Positions 8,432 through 17,615 of a stretch of DNA of 64,000 nt are shown one piece after another. This stretch comes from Nocardiopsis sp. N85 (GTDB lineage: Bacteria; Actinomycetota; Actinomycetes; Streptosporangiales; Streptosporangiaceae). The stretch spans positions 185,673 through 249,672 of the forward strand of contig NZ_JARBUT010000010.1 of NCBI RefSeq assembly GCF_028882275.1, in the 5' to 3' direction. The notes below the pieces were generated by a model. That model was not told where the DNA came from. It did not search any database and saw only the letters and a list, made by a program, of their open reading frames with translations. Each line of letters opens with the position of its first letter. Within the stretch, counting starts at the first letter, position 1. A program made the position numbers and the translations under genes.

Positions 8432-9426
8432 CACGTCCGCCTCCGAGGGTCGGTGCCGCCCGCCACCGCGTCGGCGAGCGCCAGGCCCGCCAGGACCACG
8501 GCCGCCGCGAGCAGTGCGACCGTCTGGACCACGGGGACGTCGCGCGAGGCGATGGAGGAGACCAGCAGGGAGCCCAGGCCCGGGTACCCGAAGAGGGTCT
8601 CGACGACCGTGGCGGCGGCGATGAGACCGCCGGCCGCCACCGCCAGCACCCGGGCGAAGGGGGCCATCAGGAAGGGCAGCACGTCCACCGCGGCGACCGC
8701 CCACGGCGGACGGCCCCGACGGCGCGCGTCCGCCACGTGGGGGCGGCCCACGACGTCGGCGACGGCTCCCGCGAGCAGCCCACCGCCGAACAGCGCGGTG
8801 GGCAGGGCCATGGACAGCACCGGCAGGACCAGCAGTTCGGGGCTCTGGATCGGCGGTCGTCCCGGCGGCAGCAGGGACACCGCCGGCACCCATCCCAGGG
8901 CACCGGACAGCAGGGCGGCCAGGCCGGCGGCGACCACCACCGTCGGCACGGCCGCGCCGCCGGTGAGGAGCGCGGTCGGTACCGCGCGTCCGCGCCGGGC
9001 CGACCCCGCCCACCCGCCGAGGAGGAGCATGGCGGGCGCGGCCAGGAGCAGCGAACCGCCGACGAGCGTGGCGGTGGCGGGCAGTCGCTGCGCCACCGCG
9101 TCCGCGACCGGGCGGCCGTTGACCAGGGACGTCCCCGGGTCGCCGCCCAGCAGTCCGCCGACCCAGGACAGGTAGAGCCGCCACGGCTCGGCGTCCTGTC
9201 CCAGTTCCTCGCGCAGGGCCCGGATCTGTTCCTCGGTGGCCCCCGGGGAGGCCCGCAACTCGGCGGCGTCCCCGGGAAGCAGGGAGGTGGCCGCGAAGAC
9301 GACCACCGACACCGCGCACAGGAGCAGGACCCCCCGGGCCAGGGCCCACAGCGGCGCGCGGAGCGGGGGGACCCCGCTCCGGCGCCGGGGGGCGGCGCCC
9401 GAGGGCGCCGCCTGAGGGGGCCGCAT
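8428..9426 (-). CDS. Nik/Opp-type ABC transporter permease (DppB/NikB-like)
   Basis: A 332-residue permease of the DppB branch: one N-terminal helix, then the periplasmic 'LREELGQDAEPWRLYLSWVG' segment and 'GDPGTSLVNGRPV', then helices carrying 'VVETLFGYPGLGSLLVSSIA', which is near-diagnostic for the family. The ATG shares one base with the binding-protein stop (TGATG at 9424-9428). The usual EAA loop is weakly conserved around 'GRPHVADARRRG'. It pairs with the DppC-like permease downstream. Confidence 0.85.
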   Translation of the reverse strand: MRPPQAAPSGAAPRRRSGVPPLRAPLWALARGVLLLCAVSVVVFAATSLLPGDAAELRASPGATEEQIRALREELGQDAEPWRLYLSWVGGLLGGDPGTSLVNGRPVADAVAQRLPATATLVGGSLLLAAPAMLLLGGWAGSARRGRAVPTALLTGGAAVPTVVVAAGLAALLSGALGWVPAVSLLPPGRPPIQSPELLVLPVLSMALPTALFGGGLLAGAVADVVGRPHVADARRRGRPPWAVAAVDVLPFLMAPFARVLAVAAGGLIAAATVVETLFGYPGLGSLLVSSIASRDVPVVQTVALLAAAVVLAGLALADAVAGGTDPRRRTW

Positions 9427-10940
9427 CAGCCGGCCACCTCGACCTGCTCGATCTGCAAGCGGTGGAACCCGGGTCCGGTGGGCAGACCGGTGACCCCGGC
9501 GGCGGTCAGGTCGATACCGTCACCGATGCCCCAGACCACGTAGCCGCCGTCGTCGGCGATGCGCTGCTGGAGGTCGCCGAGGACGGCGTGCCGTTCCGCC
9601 TCGTCGGCGGTGGCCAGGGCCGTGTCGAAGTCGGCGTCCCACTCCTCGTCGGACCAGCCGGTCTCGTTGATCGGACCGTCGGTGACCAGCGCCATTCGGG
9701 AGAAGTCCACGAACCCGCTGCCGCCCAGGCTGTTGAGGTAGAACGACTCGACGTTCCAGACCTCGGTCCAGTAGGTGTCGGGCGGCCCGACCTCGACCCG
9801 CACCTCGATGCCCGCCTCGGCGAGCTGCTCGGAGACCAGTACGGCGGCCTCCTCCATGCCGGGATAGGAGTTGGTGGCGTGCAGGGTGAGGGAGACGTCG
9901 TCCTCGTGTCCGGCCTCCTCCAGGAGTTCACGGGCCCGGTCCAGGTCGCGGGTCACCGGGTCGGCCTCCGGGGCGAAGGGCTCCGAGGGGCTGACGATGT
10001 CCGCGCCCGGCTTTCCGTAGCCGAGGAACACGGTCTCCACCAGCGCCTCGCGGTCCAGGGCGAGTTTGACCGCCTCGCGCACCTCGGGGTCGTCGAAGGG
10101 GGCGACCGTCAGGTCCATCACCAGCGGGTAGTTGACGCCGCCGGGCCGGGTGACGACCTCCACCGCGTCGTCCTCGGCGTACTGCCGAGCGGTGGCGGGT
10201 GCGACGCTCCCGGCGACGTCCGCCTGCCCCGAGGCGACGGCGGAGGCGCGTGCGGACGGATCGGGCATCGCGGTGATCTCCAGCCGGTCCACCCCGGGTT
10301 CGGGCCCCCACCACTCCTCGTTGCGGGTCAGGGTGGCGGTGGTGTCGTCGGCGCCGTCCAGGACGAAGGGGCCGGAGCCGACGACCGGTTCGACGATGTC
10401 ATCGCTGTCCTCGGGGACGACGAAGGTGAGGGAGGACAGGGCGACGCCGACCTCGGCGTAGGGCAGCAGGGTCACCAGTTCGAGTTCGTGTTCGCCCGAG
10501 GCCTCGGAGGACTCCAGGTCGAACACGGACAGGCGGCCGTTGTTCTCGGCGCCCTTGCCCTGGATGCGCCGCAGGGAGAACAGGACGTCGTCGGCGGTGA
10601 CGGGTTCACCGTCGGAGAAGACGGCGTCCTCGCGCAGCGACACGTGCCAGTGGGTGAGGTCCTCGTCCTCGGACTCCCAGGACTCGGCGAGCCTGGGCTG
10701 CGCGACGCCGTTCTCGTCGAGGACGGTGAGGACGTCGTAGAGCATGGCGAAGCGCAGGTAGTCCGACTCGTTGCCGACCCGCCCGTGCGGATCGTTCGTG
10801 GTGGCCGCGGGCGCGCCGACCGCCGCGTAGCGCAGGGTCGACGTCTGCTCGGAGTCGCCCGGTCCGTCCCCGCTCGCGGCACAGCCGGAGGCCGCCAGGA
10901 CCATCGCGGACAGGCCCGTGAAGAGGGCTTGTCGTCTCAT
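9426..10940 (-). CDS. Nik/Opp-type substrate-binding lipoprotein (SBP_bac_5)
   Basis: A 504-residue extracytoplasmic binding protein with a signal peptide ending in the lipobox ASGC. 'LAESWESEDEDLTHWHVSLR' and 'DAVFSDGEPVTADDVLFSL' are characteristic of family 5 peptide/nickel binding proteins. The ATG at 10940 gives a proper signal peptide; a start at 10979 would add 13 polar residues. The ligand is unknown. Its place downstream of metallophore biosynthesis genes, with no gap, argues for a metal-chelate or shuttle ligand rather than nutrient peptides. Confidence 0.85.
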   Translation of the reverse strand: MRRQALFTGLSAMVLAASGCAASGDGPGDSEQTSTLRYAAVGAPAATTNDPHGRVGNESDYLRFAMLYDVLTVLDENGVAQPRLAESWESEDEDLTHWHVSLREDAVFSDGEPVTADDVLFSLRRIQGKGAENNGRLSVFDLESSEASGEHELELVTLLPYAEVGVALSSLTFVVPEDSDDIVEPVVGSGPFVLDGADDTTATLTRNEEWWGPEPGVDRLEITAMPDPSARASAVASGQADVAGSVAPATARQYAEDDAVEVVTRPGGVNYPLVMDLTVAPFDDPEVREAVKLALDREALVETVFLGYGKPGADIVSPSEPFAPEADPVTRDLDRARELLEEAGHEDDVSLTLHATNSYPGMEEAAVLVSEQLAEAGIEVRVEVGPPDTYWTEVWNVESFYLNSLGGSGFVDFSRMALVTDGPINETGWSDEEWDADFDTALATADEAERHAVLGDLQQRIADDGGYVVWGIGDGIDLTAAGVTGLPTGPGFHRLQIEQVEVAG

Positions 10941-10975
10941 CGGTGGATTCTCGTTTCTGTTCGGGGCCGTGACCG

Positions 10976-11239
10976 TCACGGCCCAGGGGGGATGTGGTTC
11001 TCCCGGCCGTCAGGGCGGGAGAGGACCCGGACGCCGATGGCGCCCGAGGGGCACAGGTCGACGGCTTCCCGGGCGCGTGCCGAGGAGGCGGCCGGTATCC
11101 CGGTGGTGAGCGCGACCACCAGGCCGTCGTCGTCCTGGTCGAAGAGTTCGGGGGCGGCGCGCACGCACTGGCCCGCGCCGGCGCACACGTCGGTGTCGGC
11201 GTGGAGCACGAGCCCGCCGCCGTCGGGATCGGTGGTCAC
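10976..11239 (-). CDS. Small ferredoxin, probable P450 partner
   Basis: An 87-residue ferredoxin with three visible cluster cysteines: two in CAGAGQC near the N-terminus and one in the CPSGAI motif near the C-terminus. Lack of the fourth cysteine points to a [3Fe-4S] centre, as in ferredoxins that serve actinobacterial P450s. The GTG at 11239 overlaps the P450 stop (GTGA), so the two are coupled. It should pass electrons to the P450; the ferredoxin reductase must be elsewhere in the genome. Confidence 0.88.
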   Translation of the reverse strand: MTTDPDGGGLVLHADTDVCAGAGQCVRAAPELFDQDDDGLVVALTTGIPAASSARAREAVDLCPSGAIGVRVLSRPDGRENHIPPGP

Positions 11240-12468
11240 CACGACACGGGCACCTCCTCCAGGCCGAAGATCGCCGAGGAGGAGCGCAGCGGCAGGTCGC
11301 CGACCGGCACCGCGGGCCGCAGGGTCGGGACCTTCTCGAACAGGACCCGCAGGGCGACCTCGATCTCCAGGCGGCCCAAATTCTGGCCGACGCACTGGTG
11401 GACGCCGTAGCCGAAGGCGACGTGGTTGCGCTGCGATCGCGCGATGTCGAGGCCGCCGGGTTCGGGGAACGCCTCCGGGTCGTGGTTGGCCGCCGCCAGC
11501 AGGGCGATGTACCCGTCCCCGGCGGGGATGGTCGCGCCCTCCAGCGGAATGTCCTCGGTGGCGACCCTCAGGGTGATGACATCGGCGACCGACAGGTGCC
11601 GCAGCAGCTCGTCGACCGCTCCCGGCCACAGTGAGGGGTCCTCGCGCAGCAGGTCCAACTGGTCGGGGTTGTCCAGCAGGTCCAGCGCGGCCAGGGGGAT
11701 CATGTTGCGCGAGGTCTCGTGCCCGGCGTTGAGGGTGATGCCGATCTGGGACAGCAGCGAGTGCCGGGTGATCTCCCCTCGCTCCAGCGGGCCGTTGACC
11801 AGTCGGCTGATCAGGTCGTCCCCGGGGCTCTGCGCCTTCTCGTCGATGAGTCGGTCGATGAGCCCGAACAGGTCGGCCAGCGCGGCGCCCACCTCCTCGG
11901 CCGTGCTCGTGCGGGCTCCGGAGATGGAGGTGATGCGGCGGAAGAACTCCAGGTCCTCCATCGGAACGCCGAGCAGTCGGCAGATGACGGTGGTGGAGAC
12001 CCGGTTGGCGTAATCGCCGACGAGGTCGGCCGGCATCGGCCGGGAGAGCAGGTACTCCACCTGTTCGCGGCAGATCTCCTCGATGGCGGTCCGCATCTCC
12101 CGGACCCGCTTGACCGTGAACTCGCCGACGAGCATGCGCCGCACCCGGGTGTGGTCGGGCGGGTCCATGCGGATGAACGGGCGCAGCTCCGCCGCGACCG
12201 CCTGTTCGCCGTCGCCCAGGGCCGGGAAGGCGGGGTGCCGGGCGTCGGAGCTGGAGGCCGGGTGGGACAGCGCGGCGCGCACGTCCTTGAAACCGGTGAC
12301 GAGCCAGGCCTCCTTGCCGCCGGGGACGGCGACCTTGGTCGGGGTGCCCCGCTCGCGCATCGGCGCGTAGGCGTCGGGCGGGGAGAAGGGGCAGGAACGG
12401 GCGATCGGGAACTCGACGGGGTCGGCGGACGCCCCCGTGTCGGGGGCCTCGGGAGTGGACGGGGTCAT
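11236..12468 (-). CDS. Cytochrome P450, metallophore tailoring
   Basis: A 410-residue soluble P450. The oxygen-binding I-helix reads LNAGHETSRN, the K-helix and meander region are present, and the heme loop FGYGVHQCVG places the thiolate at about Cys359. The length and the 'ARHPAFPALG' and 'DPPDHTRVRRMLVGEFT' motifs fit the CYP105/CYP107-like actinobacterial group. The coelibactin locus of S. coelicolor has a P450 (CYP105N1) in a comparable place. Likely jobs are oxidation of a thiazoline/thiazolidine ring or hydroxylation of the peptide; the substrate cannot be read from sequence. Confidence 0.9.
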   Translation of the reverse strand: MTPSTPEAPDTGASADPVEFPIARSCPFSPPDAYAPMRERGTPTKVAVPGGKEAWLVTGFKDVRAALSHPASSSDARHPAFPALGDGEQAVAAELRPFIRMDPPDHTRVRRMLVGEFTVKRVREMRTAIEEICREQVEYLLSRPMPADLVGDYANRVSTTVICRLLGVPMEDLEFFRRITSISGARTSTAEEVGAALADLFGLIDRLIDEKAQSPGDDLISRLVNGPLERGEITRHSLLSQIGITLNAGHETSRNMIPLAALDLLDNPDQLDLLREDPSLWPGAVDELLRHLSVADVITLRVATEDIPLEGATIPAGDGYIALLAAANHDPEAFPEPGGLDIARSQRNHVAFGYGVHQCVGQNLGRLEIEVALRVLFEKVPTLRPAVPVGDLPLRSSSAIFGLEEVPVSW

Positions 12469-12511
12469 GCGCGCGGTCCTCCTGGTGTGGGGCGGGGATG
12501 GTGGTCGGGGG

Positions 12512-14257
12512 TCAGGGACGGACGGGGTCGGCGGTCAGCCGCCACCCCAGCGCCCGTTCCCGGGCCCGGACGTAGGCCGCGTGGCGGCCGTTCGCGGCGA
12601 GGAGTTCGGCGGGGGCGCCCTGCTCGGCGACGCGGCCGCCGTCGAGGAAGACGATCCGGTCGGCGGCGGCCACGGTGGCGGGCCGGTGGGCGATGACCAG
12701 CACGGTCCGCTCCCGGGCCAGGTCGACCGCGGTCTCGGTGAGCAGCGCCTCGTTCTCGGCGTCCAACGCCGCGGACGCCTCGTCCAGGACGACGATCGGC
12801 GCGTCCTTGAGCAGGGCCCGGGCGATCGACACCCGTTGCCGCTGGCCGCCGGACAGGGAGGCACCGCCCTCTCCCACCCGGGTGTCCCACCCGTCGGGGA
12901 GTTCGGCGACGACCCGGTCCAGACCCGAGCGGGCGGCGACCCGGTCCAGGTCCTCCGTGGTGGCGTCGGGGTCGGCGATGCGGAGGTTGTCGGCGATGGT
13001 GGCGTCGAACAGGTACACGTCCTGGAAGACGATGGCCACGTGCCGGGACAGTTCCTCTCCGCCGATCTCGCGGACGTCGACCCCGCCGATCCGCACCGCT
13101 CCCCCGTCCACGTCGTGGAAGCGGGCCAGCAGGCGCGACACGGTGGTCTTGCCCGCCCCGGAGGGGCCGACGAGGGCCGTCAGGGTGCCCGGCTCGGCCC
13201 GGAAGGAGACCCCGTCCAGGACCGGGTCCGCGTCCGGGGCGTAGGAGAAGCGGACGTCGTCGAACTCCACCGAGGCGTCCCGGGGCGGCACGGGGGCGGA
13301 CGGCTCGGGCAGGACCGGCGCGTCCAGGACGGCGTTGATCCGCGCCAGGCCGTTGACGGCCATGCGCAGGGCCGCCCCGCTCTCGGCCGCCCCGGACAGG
13401 GGGTGGACGAACCTGACGACCAGGACGAGCAGGGCCACGGCCGTCGCCCCGTCCAGGGTGCCGCCCACGGTGAGGTAGAGCGCGCAGACCAGGATCAGGG
13501 TGAGGGCCAGTCGGACCGTGAAGGAGTAGGCGACCAGGGCCGGGATCGCCTTCAAGAGCATCGACCGGACCGCGCCGTGTTCGGCGACCAGTGACCGGTC
13601 CAGGCCCGTGCGCCCGCGCTCCGCCCGCCCGAAGGCGCGGAGCACCGCCTGGGAGCGGGCGTACTCCAGCACCCGGTCGGCGGCCTGGTCGGCCACCGCG
13701 TCGCGGGCGGCGTCGCCGCGCGCCACGGCCTCGTTGGACAGGGTGAACACCATCCACAGGACGATCAGGCAGGCCGCGCAGGCCAGTGCGATCCGCCAGT
13801 CGAAGAGGAACAGGGCCGCCACCGCCACCACGGGGGTGAGGACGGCGTCCGCCAGCGGCGGGTAGGTGTGCACGGGCAGGCTGGTGGTCCGGGAGACGCC
13901 GTCGGTGACGATCCGGTTGAGCTCACCGAGCCGGGCCCCGGTGAACCAGCCCAGGGGCAGGCGCACGACGTGGTCGCCGATCCGGTGGTGCAGGGCGCGC
14001 GAGATGGAGCCGCCGACCCGGAAGTTGAGGTGGAGGCTCGCCGACCGCAGCACCGCGTACAGGACGGTTGCGGCGACCAGGGCGAGGACCCAGGGGCGGG
14101 CCGTCTCCGGTTCGGGTCCCAGGAACCTCGACAGGACCGGGACCAGCAGGGCGAACAGCACCCCCTGGAACGCGGAGACGAAGGAGGTGAGCGCCAGGCT
14201 CATCGCCATCGGGCGGGCGTATCGGGGCCCCATGGCCCTGAGGAGTTCGCGGATCAT
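12512..14257 (-). CDS. ABC transporter, fused membrane and ATPase domains (YbtQ-like half)
   Basis: A 581-residue type-I exporter-fold half-transporter: six helices in residues 15-300, then a nucleotide-binding domain with GPSGAGKTT, 'SLSGGQRQRVSIARA' and 'IVVLDEASAALD'. The ATG at 14257 overlaps the partner's stop (ATGA). Paired proteins of this shape in yersiniabactin (YbtP/YbtQ) and mycobactin (IrtA/IrtB) systems import the metal complex despite the exporter fold, so direction here is open between export of the product and import. Confidence 0.85.
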   Translation of the reverse strand: MIRELLRAMGPRYARPMAMSLALTSFVSAFQGVLFALLVPVLSRFLGPEPETARPWVLALVAATVLYAVLRSASLHLNFRVGGSISRALHHRIGDHVVRLPLGWFTGARLGELNRIVTDGVSRTTSLPVHTYPPLADAVLTPVVAVAALFLFDWRIALACAACLIVLWMVFTLSNEAVARGDAARDAVADQAADRVLEYARSQAVLRAFGRAERGRTGLDRSLVAEHGAVRSMLLKAIPALVAYSFTVRLALTLILVCALYLTVGGTLDGATAVALLVLVVRFVHPLSGAAESGAALRMAVNGLARINAVLDAPVLPEPSAPVPPRDASVEFDDVRFSYAPDADPVLDGVSFRAEPGTLTALVGPSGAGKTTVSRLLARFHDVDGGAVRIGGVDVREIGGEELSRHVAIVFQDVYLFDATIADNLRIADPDATTEDLDRVAARSGLDRVVAELPDGWDTRVGEGGASLSGGQRQRVSIARALLKDAPIVVLDEASAALDAENEALLTETAVDLARERTVLVIAHRPATVAAADRIVFLDGGRVAEQGAPAELLAANGRHAAYVRARERALGWRLTADPVRP

Positions 14258-16071
14258 TCTTCTTCCCCCTGTCCGGCGCGGTGGTCGCGGCGGGCCCGCC
14301 ACAGGTCCGCGTAGCGTCCTCGCGAGGCGAGGAGTTCCTCGTGGGTGCCCGACTCCACGACACGGCCGTCCTCCATGACGGCGATGCGGTCGGCGCCGGT
14401 GACGGTGGCGAGCCGGTGGGCGATGACCAGGACGGTGCGCCCCCGGGCGAGCCCGCTGAGCGCGTCCTGGATGTCGGCCTCGGCGACCGGGTCCACCGAG
14501 GCGGTGGCCTCGTCCAGGATCAGCACGGGCGGGTCGGCGAGGATCGCCCTGGCGATGGACAGGCGCTGGGCCTCACCGCCCGAGAGGTCGACCTCCTCCC
14601 CCACGACCGTGTCGTAGCCGCGCGGCAGCCGGGTGATCCGCTCGTGGATCCGGGCCGCGCCGGCGGCGGCCTCGATGTCGGCGCGGGTCGCGTCGGGCCG
14701 CCCGAGCGCGATGTTGTCGGCCACCGACTCGCGCAGCAGGCGCACGTCCTGGAAGACGAAGCCGACGGTGCGGTACAGCGCCTCGGTCGACAGCTCCCGC
14801 AGGTCGACCCCGCCGATGGAGACCGCCCCCGCGGTGGGGTCGTGGAAGCGGGCGGGCAGGGTGGCCAGGGTGGTCTTGCCGGCCCCGGAGGGACCGACGA
14901 GCGCCGTGACCGTCCCCGGTTCCAGGACCAGGTCGACGCCGCGCAGCACCTCCTCCGCCTCTCCGTCGCCGTCGGCGGGGTAGGCGAAGCGCACCCCCTC
15001 GAAGACGACGCGGGCGTCGTCGGGCTCCCCTTCGGAGCCCTCCGGCAGCCGGGGGACGGACAGCAGTGCGGCGACCCGTCCGGCCGCGGCCCCCGCCCCC
15101 TGGATCTGCTGGACCCGGGAGCCGATGACGTTCATGGGCGCGCACAGCGCCGGGGCGATCAGGGCGAAGGCCACCACGGAGACCGGGTCGCTCCAGCCCG
15201 CCGCCGCGAAGGCGACACCGGTGACGACCACCCCCACGGTCACCATCGGCGCCGACAGCAGCAGGAACGAGGCGACCGTCACCGGGGTGGTGGCGCGGGA
15301 CCAGGAGGAGAAGAAGTCGGAGTAGGCGTCGGCCGCGTCCAGGAAGCGCCGGTGCGCCCTGCGGTGGCCGCCGAAGTGCTTGACCACCTGGATGCCGTCG
15401 ACGAACTCCACGGCGGAGGCGTTGATGTCGTTCATCGCGCGCGAGGCCTCGGCCATCTTGGCCATCCCCCCGGCCATGGCCCGGGCGAACAGCACGATCC
15501 CGGCCGCGACCAGGGCCACCGCCACCAGGGCGAGCCGCCAGTCGACGATCGCCAGGTAGACGAGGGCGACCACCGGGACGCTCACCACCGCGGCCAGGTC
15601 GGGCAGGGTGTGCGCGATCAGGGAGTGCACCTCGGCGATGTCGTCGTGCAGGGCCTTCTTGACCCGGCCCGACCCCTTGCCGGAGAACCAGCCCAGGGGG
15701 ACCCGGGACAGGTGCGCGGCCAGCGATCGGCGGATCGAGAGCTGCATGTCGTTGTCGGCCAGGTGCCCGATCAGGGTCGAGGCGGCGCCGGCGGCCAGGG
15801 CCGCGACGGCGCCGGCCAGGGCGAGGCCGACCAGGACCCACAGGCGTCCGGAGTCGACCGGGCCGGGGCCCAGGAGTACGCCGGCGATCTCGACGACACA
15901 GATGAGGGGGACGAGGCCGAGCGCGCCGGCCGCCCCTTGCAGGACGGCGGCGACGGCGATCCGGCCCCTGACGGGCTCCAGGAGCACCGACAGCGGTGAG
16001 GGCGCGCGCTCCTGCGGGACGGTGTCCGCGTCCCGGGGCCGCGCGGTGGCGACCGTGGTCCGCTCCGTCAC
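14254..16071 (-). CDS. ABC transporter, fused membrane and ATPase domains (YbtP-like half)
   Basis: A 605-residue partner of the preceding half-transporter: a short polar N-terminus, membrane domain at about 30-330, then Walker A GPSGAGKTT, signature LSGGEAQR and Walker B LILDEATASVD. The signature motifs of the two halves differ, as in heterodimers. The GTG at 16071 overlaps the methyltransferase stop (GTGA). A role in metallophore traffic follows from the operon. Confidence 0.85.
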   Translation of the reverse strand: MTERTTVATARPRDADTVPQERAPSPLSVLLEPVRGRIAVAAVLQGAAGALGLVPLICVVEIAGVLLGPGPVDSGRLWVLVGLALAGAVAALAAGAASTLIGHLADNDMQLSIRRSLAAHLSRVPLGWFSGKGSGRVKKALHDDIAEVHSLIAHTLPDLAAVVSVPVVALVYLAIVDWRLALVAVALVAAGIVLFARAMAGGMAKMAEASRAMNDINASAVEFVDGIQVVKHFGGHRRAHRRFLDAADAYSDFFSSWSRATTPVTVASFLLLSAPMVTVGVVVTGVAFAAAGWSDPVSVVAFALIAPALCAPMNVIGSRVQQIQGAGAAAGRVAALLSVPRLPEGSEGEPDDARVVFEGVRFAYPADGDGEAEEVLRGVDLVLEPGTVTALVGPSGAGKTTLATLPARFHDPTAGAVSIGGVDLRELSTEALYRTVGFVFQDVRLLRESVADNIALGRPDATRADIEAAAGAARIHERITRLPRGYDTVVGEEVDLSGGEAQRLSIARAILADPPVLILDEATASVDPVAEADIQDALSGLARGRTVLVIAHRLATVTGADRIAVMEDGRVVESGTHEELLASRGRYADLWRARRDHRAGQGEEE

Positions 16072-16802
16072 TTGACCAGCACCCCGATCTCCGGTGTGGC
16101 CTCGCGTCCGGCCTGGACGAGGCGTTTGACGGTCAGTCCGGACTCCTCGGCGAGGCGGTCGACGCCGAAGGTCTCCCAGTCGTACTCGTCGGTGACGGTG
16201 CGGACCCGCTCCCCGTCGCGCAGGACCCGCCACTCGGTGCGCCAGCGCATGACGCCCTCTCCGGCGGGCTCGCCGGAGATCCACCACTCGTAGACCTGCT
16301 CGCCCACGCGCTCACGGCACATGCGCACGAACGGGATGGAGCGCGGGGTCTCCACCCCCATCAGCTCCACCACGATGGGGCCGCCCGGGGGCAGCCGGTC
16401 GGCGAGGCGTCTCCACAGTGCGACCCGCTCGGACCGGGGGATGTGGCCCGCCACACCGAAGATCACCACCGCCGACAGCGAGTCGGGCAGGGGCAGCTCC
16501 TGGGCCGGTTCGGGGAGGACGGTGACGCGTTCGCGCAGGGCGGGGTCGGAGAAGACCCGGCTGGTGAGGACGGCGCGCATCACCGGCGAGGGCTCGGCCG
16601 ACAGGATCCGCGCCGACGGCAGGATCTCGGCGATGGTCGAGGTCACCAGTCCCGTCCCCGCCCCGATGTCCAGGACGGGACCGTGCGCGGTGTCCAGGCC
16701 GGTCAGCGCGGCGCGCAGGGCCGGGGCGCTGGAGACCAGGTGACGATGGCCGACGAGGTCGAAGAACTCGGCGGCCGGGGAGTAGTAGTCGATGGCCGAC
16801 AT
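16068..16802 (-). CDS. SAM-dependent methyltransferase
   Basis: A 244-residue class I methyltransferase. SAM-binding motif I is VLDIGAGTGLVTS, followed by the acidic SAEPSP segment. The ATG at 16802 has GGAG six bases upstream; an in-frame TTG 12 nt earlier is less likely. A second methyltransferase of the same length (36045-36779) shares the pattern 'EPSPV..AVL.SRV..DP.LR.RVTV', so the two are paralogs on either side of the NRPS genes. It may modify the metallophore at N or O; the site is unknown. Confidence 0.8.
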   Translation of the reverse strand: MSAIDYYSPAAEFFDLVGHRHLVSSAPALRAALTGLDTAHGPVLDIGAGTGLVTSTIAEILPSARILSAEPSPVMRAVLTSRVFSDPALRERVTVLPEPAQELPLPDSLSAVVIFGVAGHIPRSERVALWRRLADRLPPGGPIVVELMGVETPRSIPFVRMCRERVGEQVYEWWISGEPAGEGVMRWRTEWRVLRDGERVRTVTDEYDWETFGVDRLAEESGLTVKRLVQAGREATPEIGVLVK

Positions 16803-16829
16803 GGTGTGCTCCAAGGTCCGTGAGGAGGG

Positions 16830-17615
16830 TCAGGGCGTGCTGGGCCACGGCGAGGAGGCCGCGAGCAACGCCGGGTCCAGGCGGCGCAGGAGCGCGGCGA
16901 TGACGTCCTCCCTGCGGGGCGCCAGGTAGAAGTGGTCTCCCGGGAACACCTGGACGTCGACGCGGCCGGTCGTGGTCTGCGCCCACTTCCGGGCGTTGTC
17001 CGCGTCGACCTCGGGGTCGGTGTCCCCGAGGAAGACGCTCACCGGGCAGTCCAGCGGCGGCCCCGGGAAGGGGCGGTAGCGCTCGATGAGCCGGTAGTCG
17101 TTGCGGACCAGCTCCAGGACGGCCTCCCGCAGGCCCGGGTCGGCCAGCACCTCCTCCTCGGTGCCGCCCAACCGGAGCAGCTCGGACGCGATCGCGTCGT
17201 CGTCGGCCAGGTGGACCCGACCGGGAGGGGCGTCGGCCGGGGCCCTGCGACCCGAGGCGAAGAGGCGTTCGGGCCCGGGGGCGCCGCCGTCCCGCAGGGC
17301 CCTGCCCAGCTCGTAGGCGACCGCCGAGCCCATGCTGTGCCCGAACAGGGCGTAGGGGCGGTCCAGCCAGGGCGCGAGTTCGCCGGCCAGCCGGGACACG
17401 ACCTCGCCCATGTCGTCCACCAGGGGCTCGCCGAAGCGGTCCTCACGGCCGGGGTACTGGACGCAGAGCAACTCCACCCCGGCGGGCAGCAGGGACGCCC
17501 ATGATCGGAAGGCGCCCGCGCCTCCCCCGGCGTGGGGCAGGCAGACCAGGCGCGCACCCGCTCCGGGCCGGGTGCGGTAGCGGCGCAGCCAGGGGCTGAG
17601 CACGGTGTCCTTCAT
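16830..17615 (-). CDS. Type II thioesterase
   Basis: A 261-residue stand-alone thioesterase of the GrsT/RifR type. The nucleophile elbow is GHSMGS, and the catalytic His is in GDHFYL. 'LVCLPHAGGGAGAFRSW' at the N-terminus is typical of the family. It hydrolyses wrong or stalled acyl groups from the NRPS carrier domains. The ATG at 17615 overlaps the stop of the imine-reductase gene (ATGA), and the methyltransferase follows after a 27-nt gap. Confidence 0.9.
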   Translation of the reverse strand: MKDTVLSPWLRRYRTRPGAGARLVCLPHAGGGAGAFRSWASLLPAGVELLCVQYPGREDRFGEPLVDDMGEVVSRLAGELAPWLDRPYALFGHSMGSAVAYELGRALRDGGAPGPERLFASGRRAPADAPPGRVHLADDDAIASELLRLGGTEEEVLADPGLREAVLELVRNDYRLIERYRPFPGPPLDCPVSVFLGDTDPEVDADNARKWAQTTTGRVDVQVFPGDHFYLAPRREDVIAALLRRLDPALLAASSPWPSTP

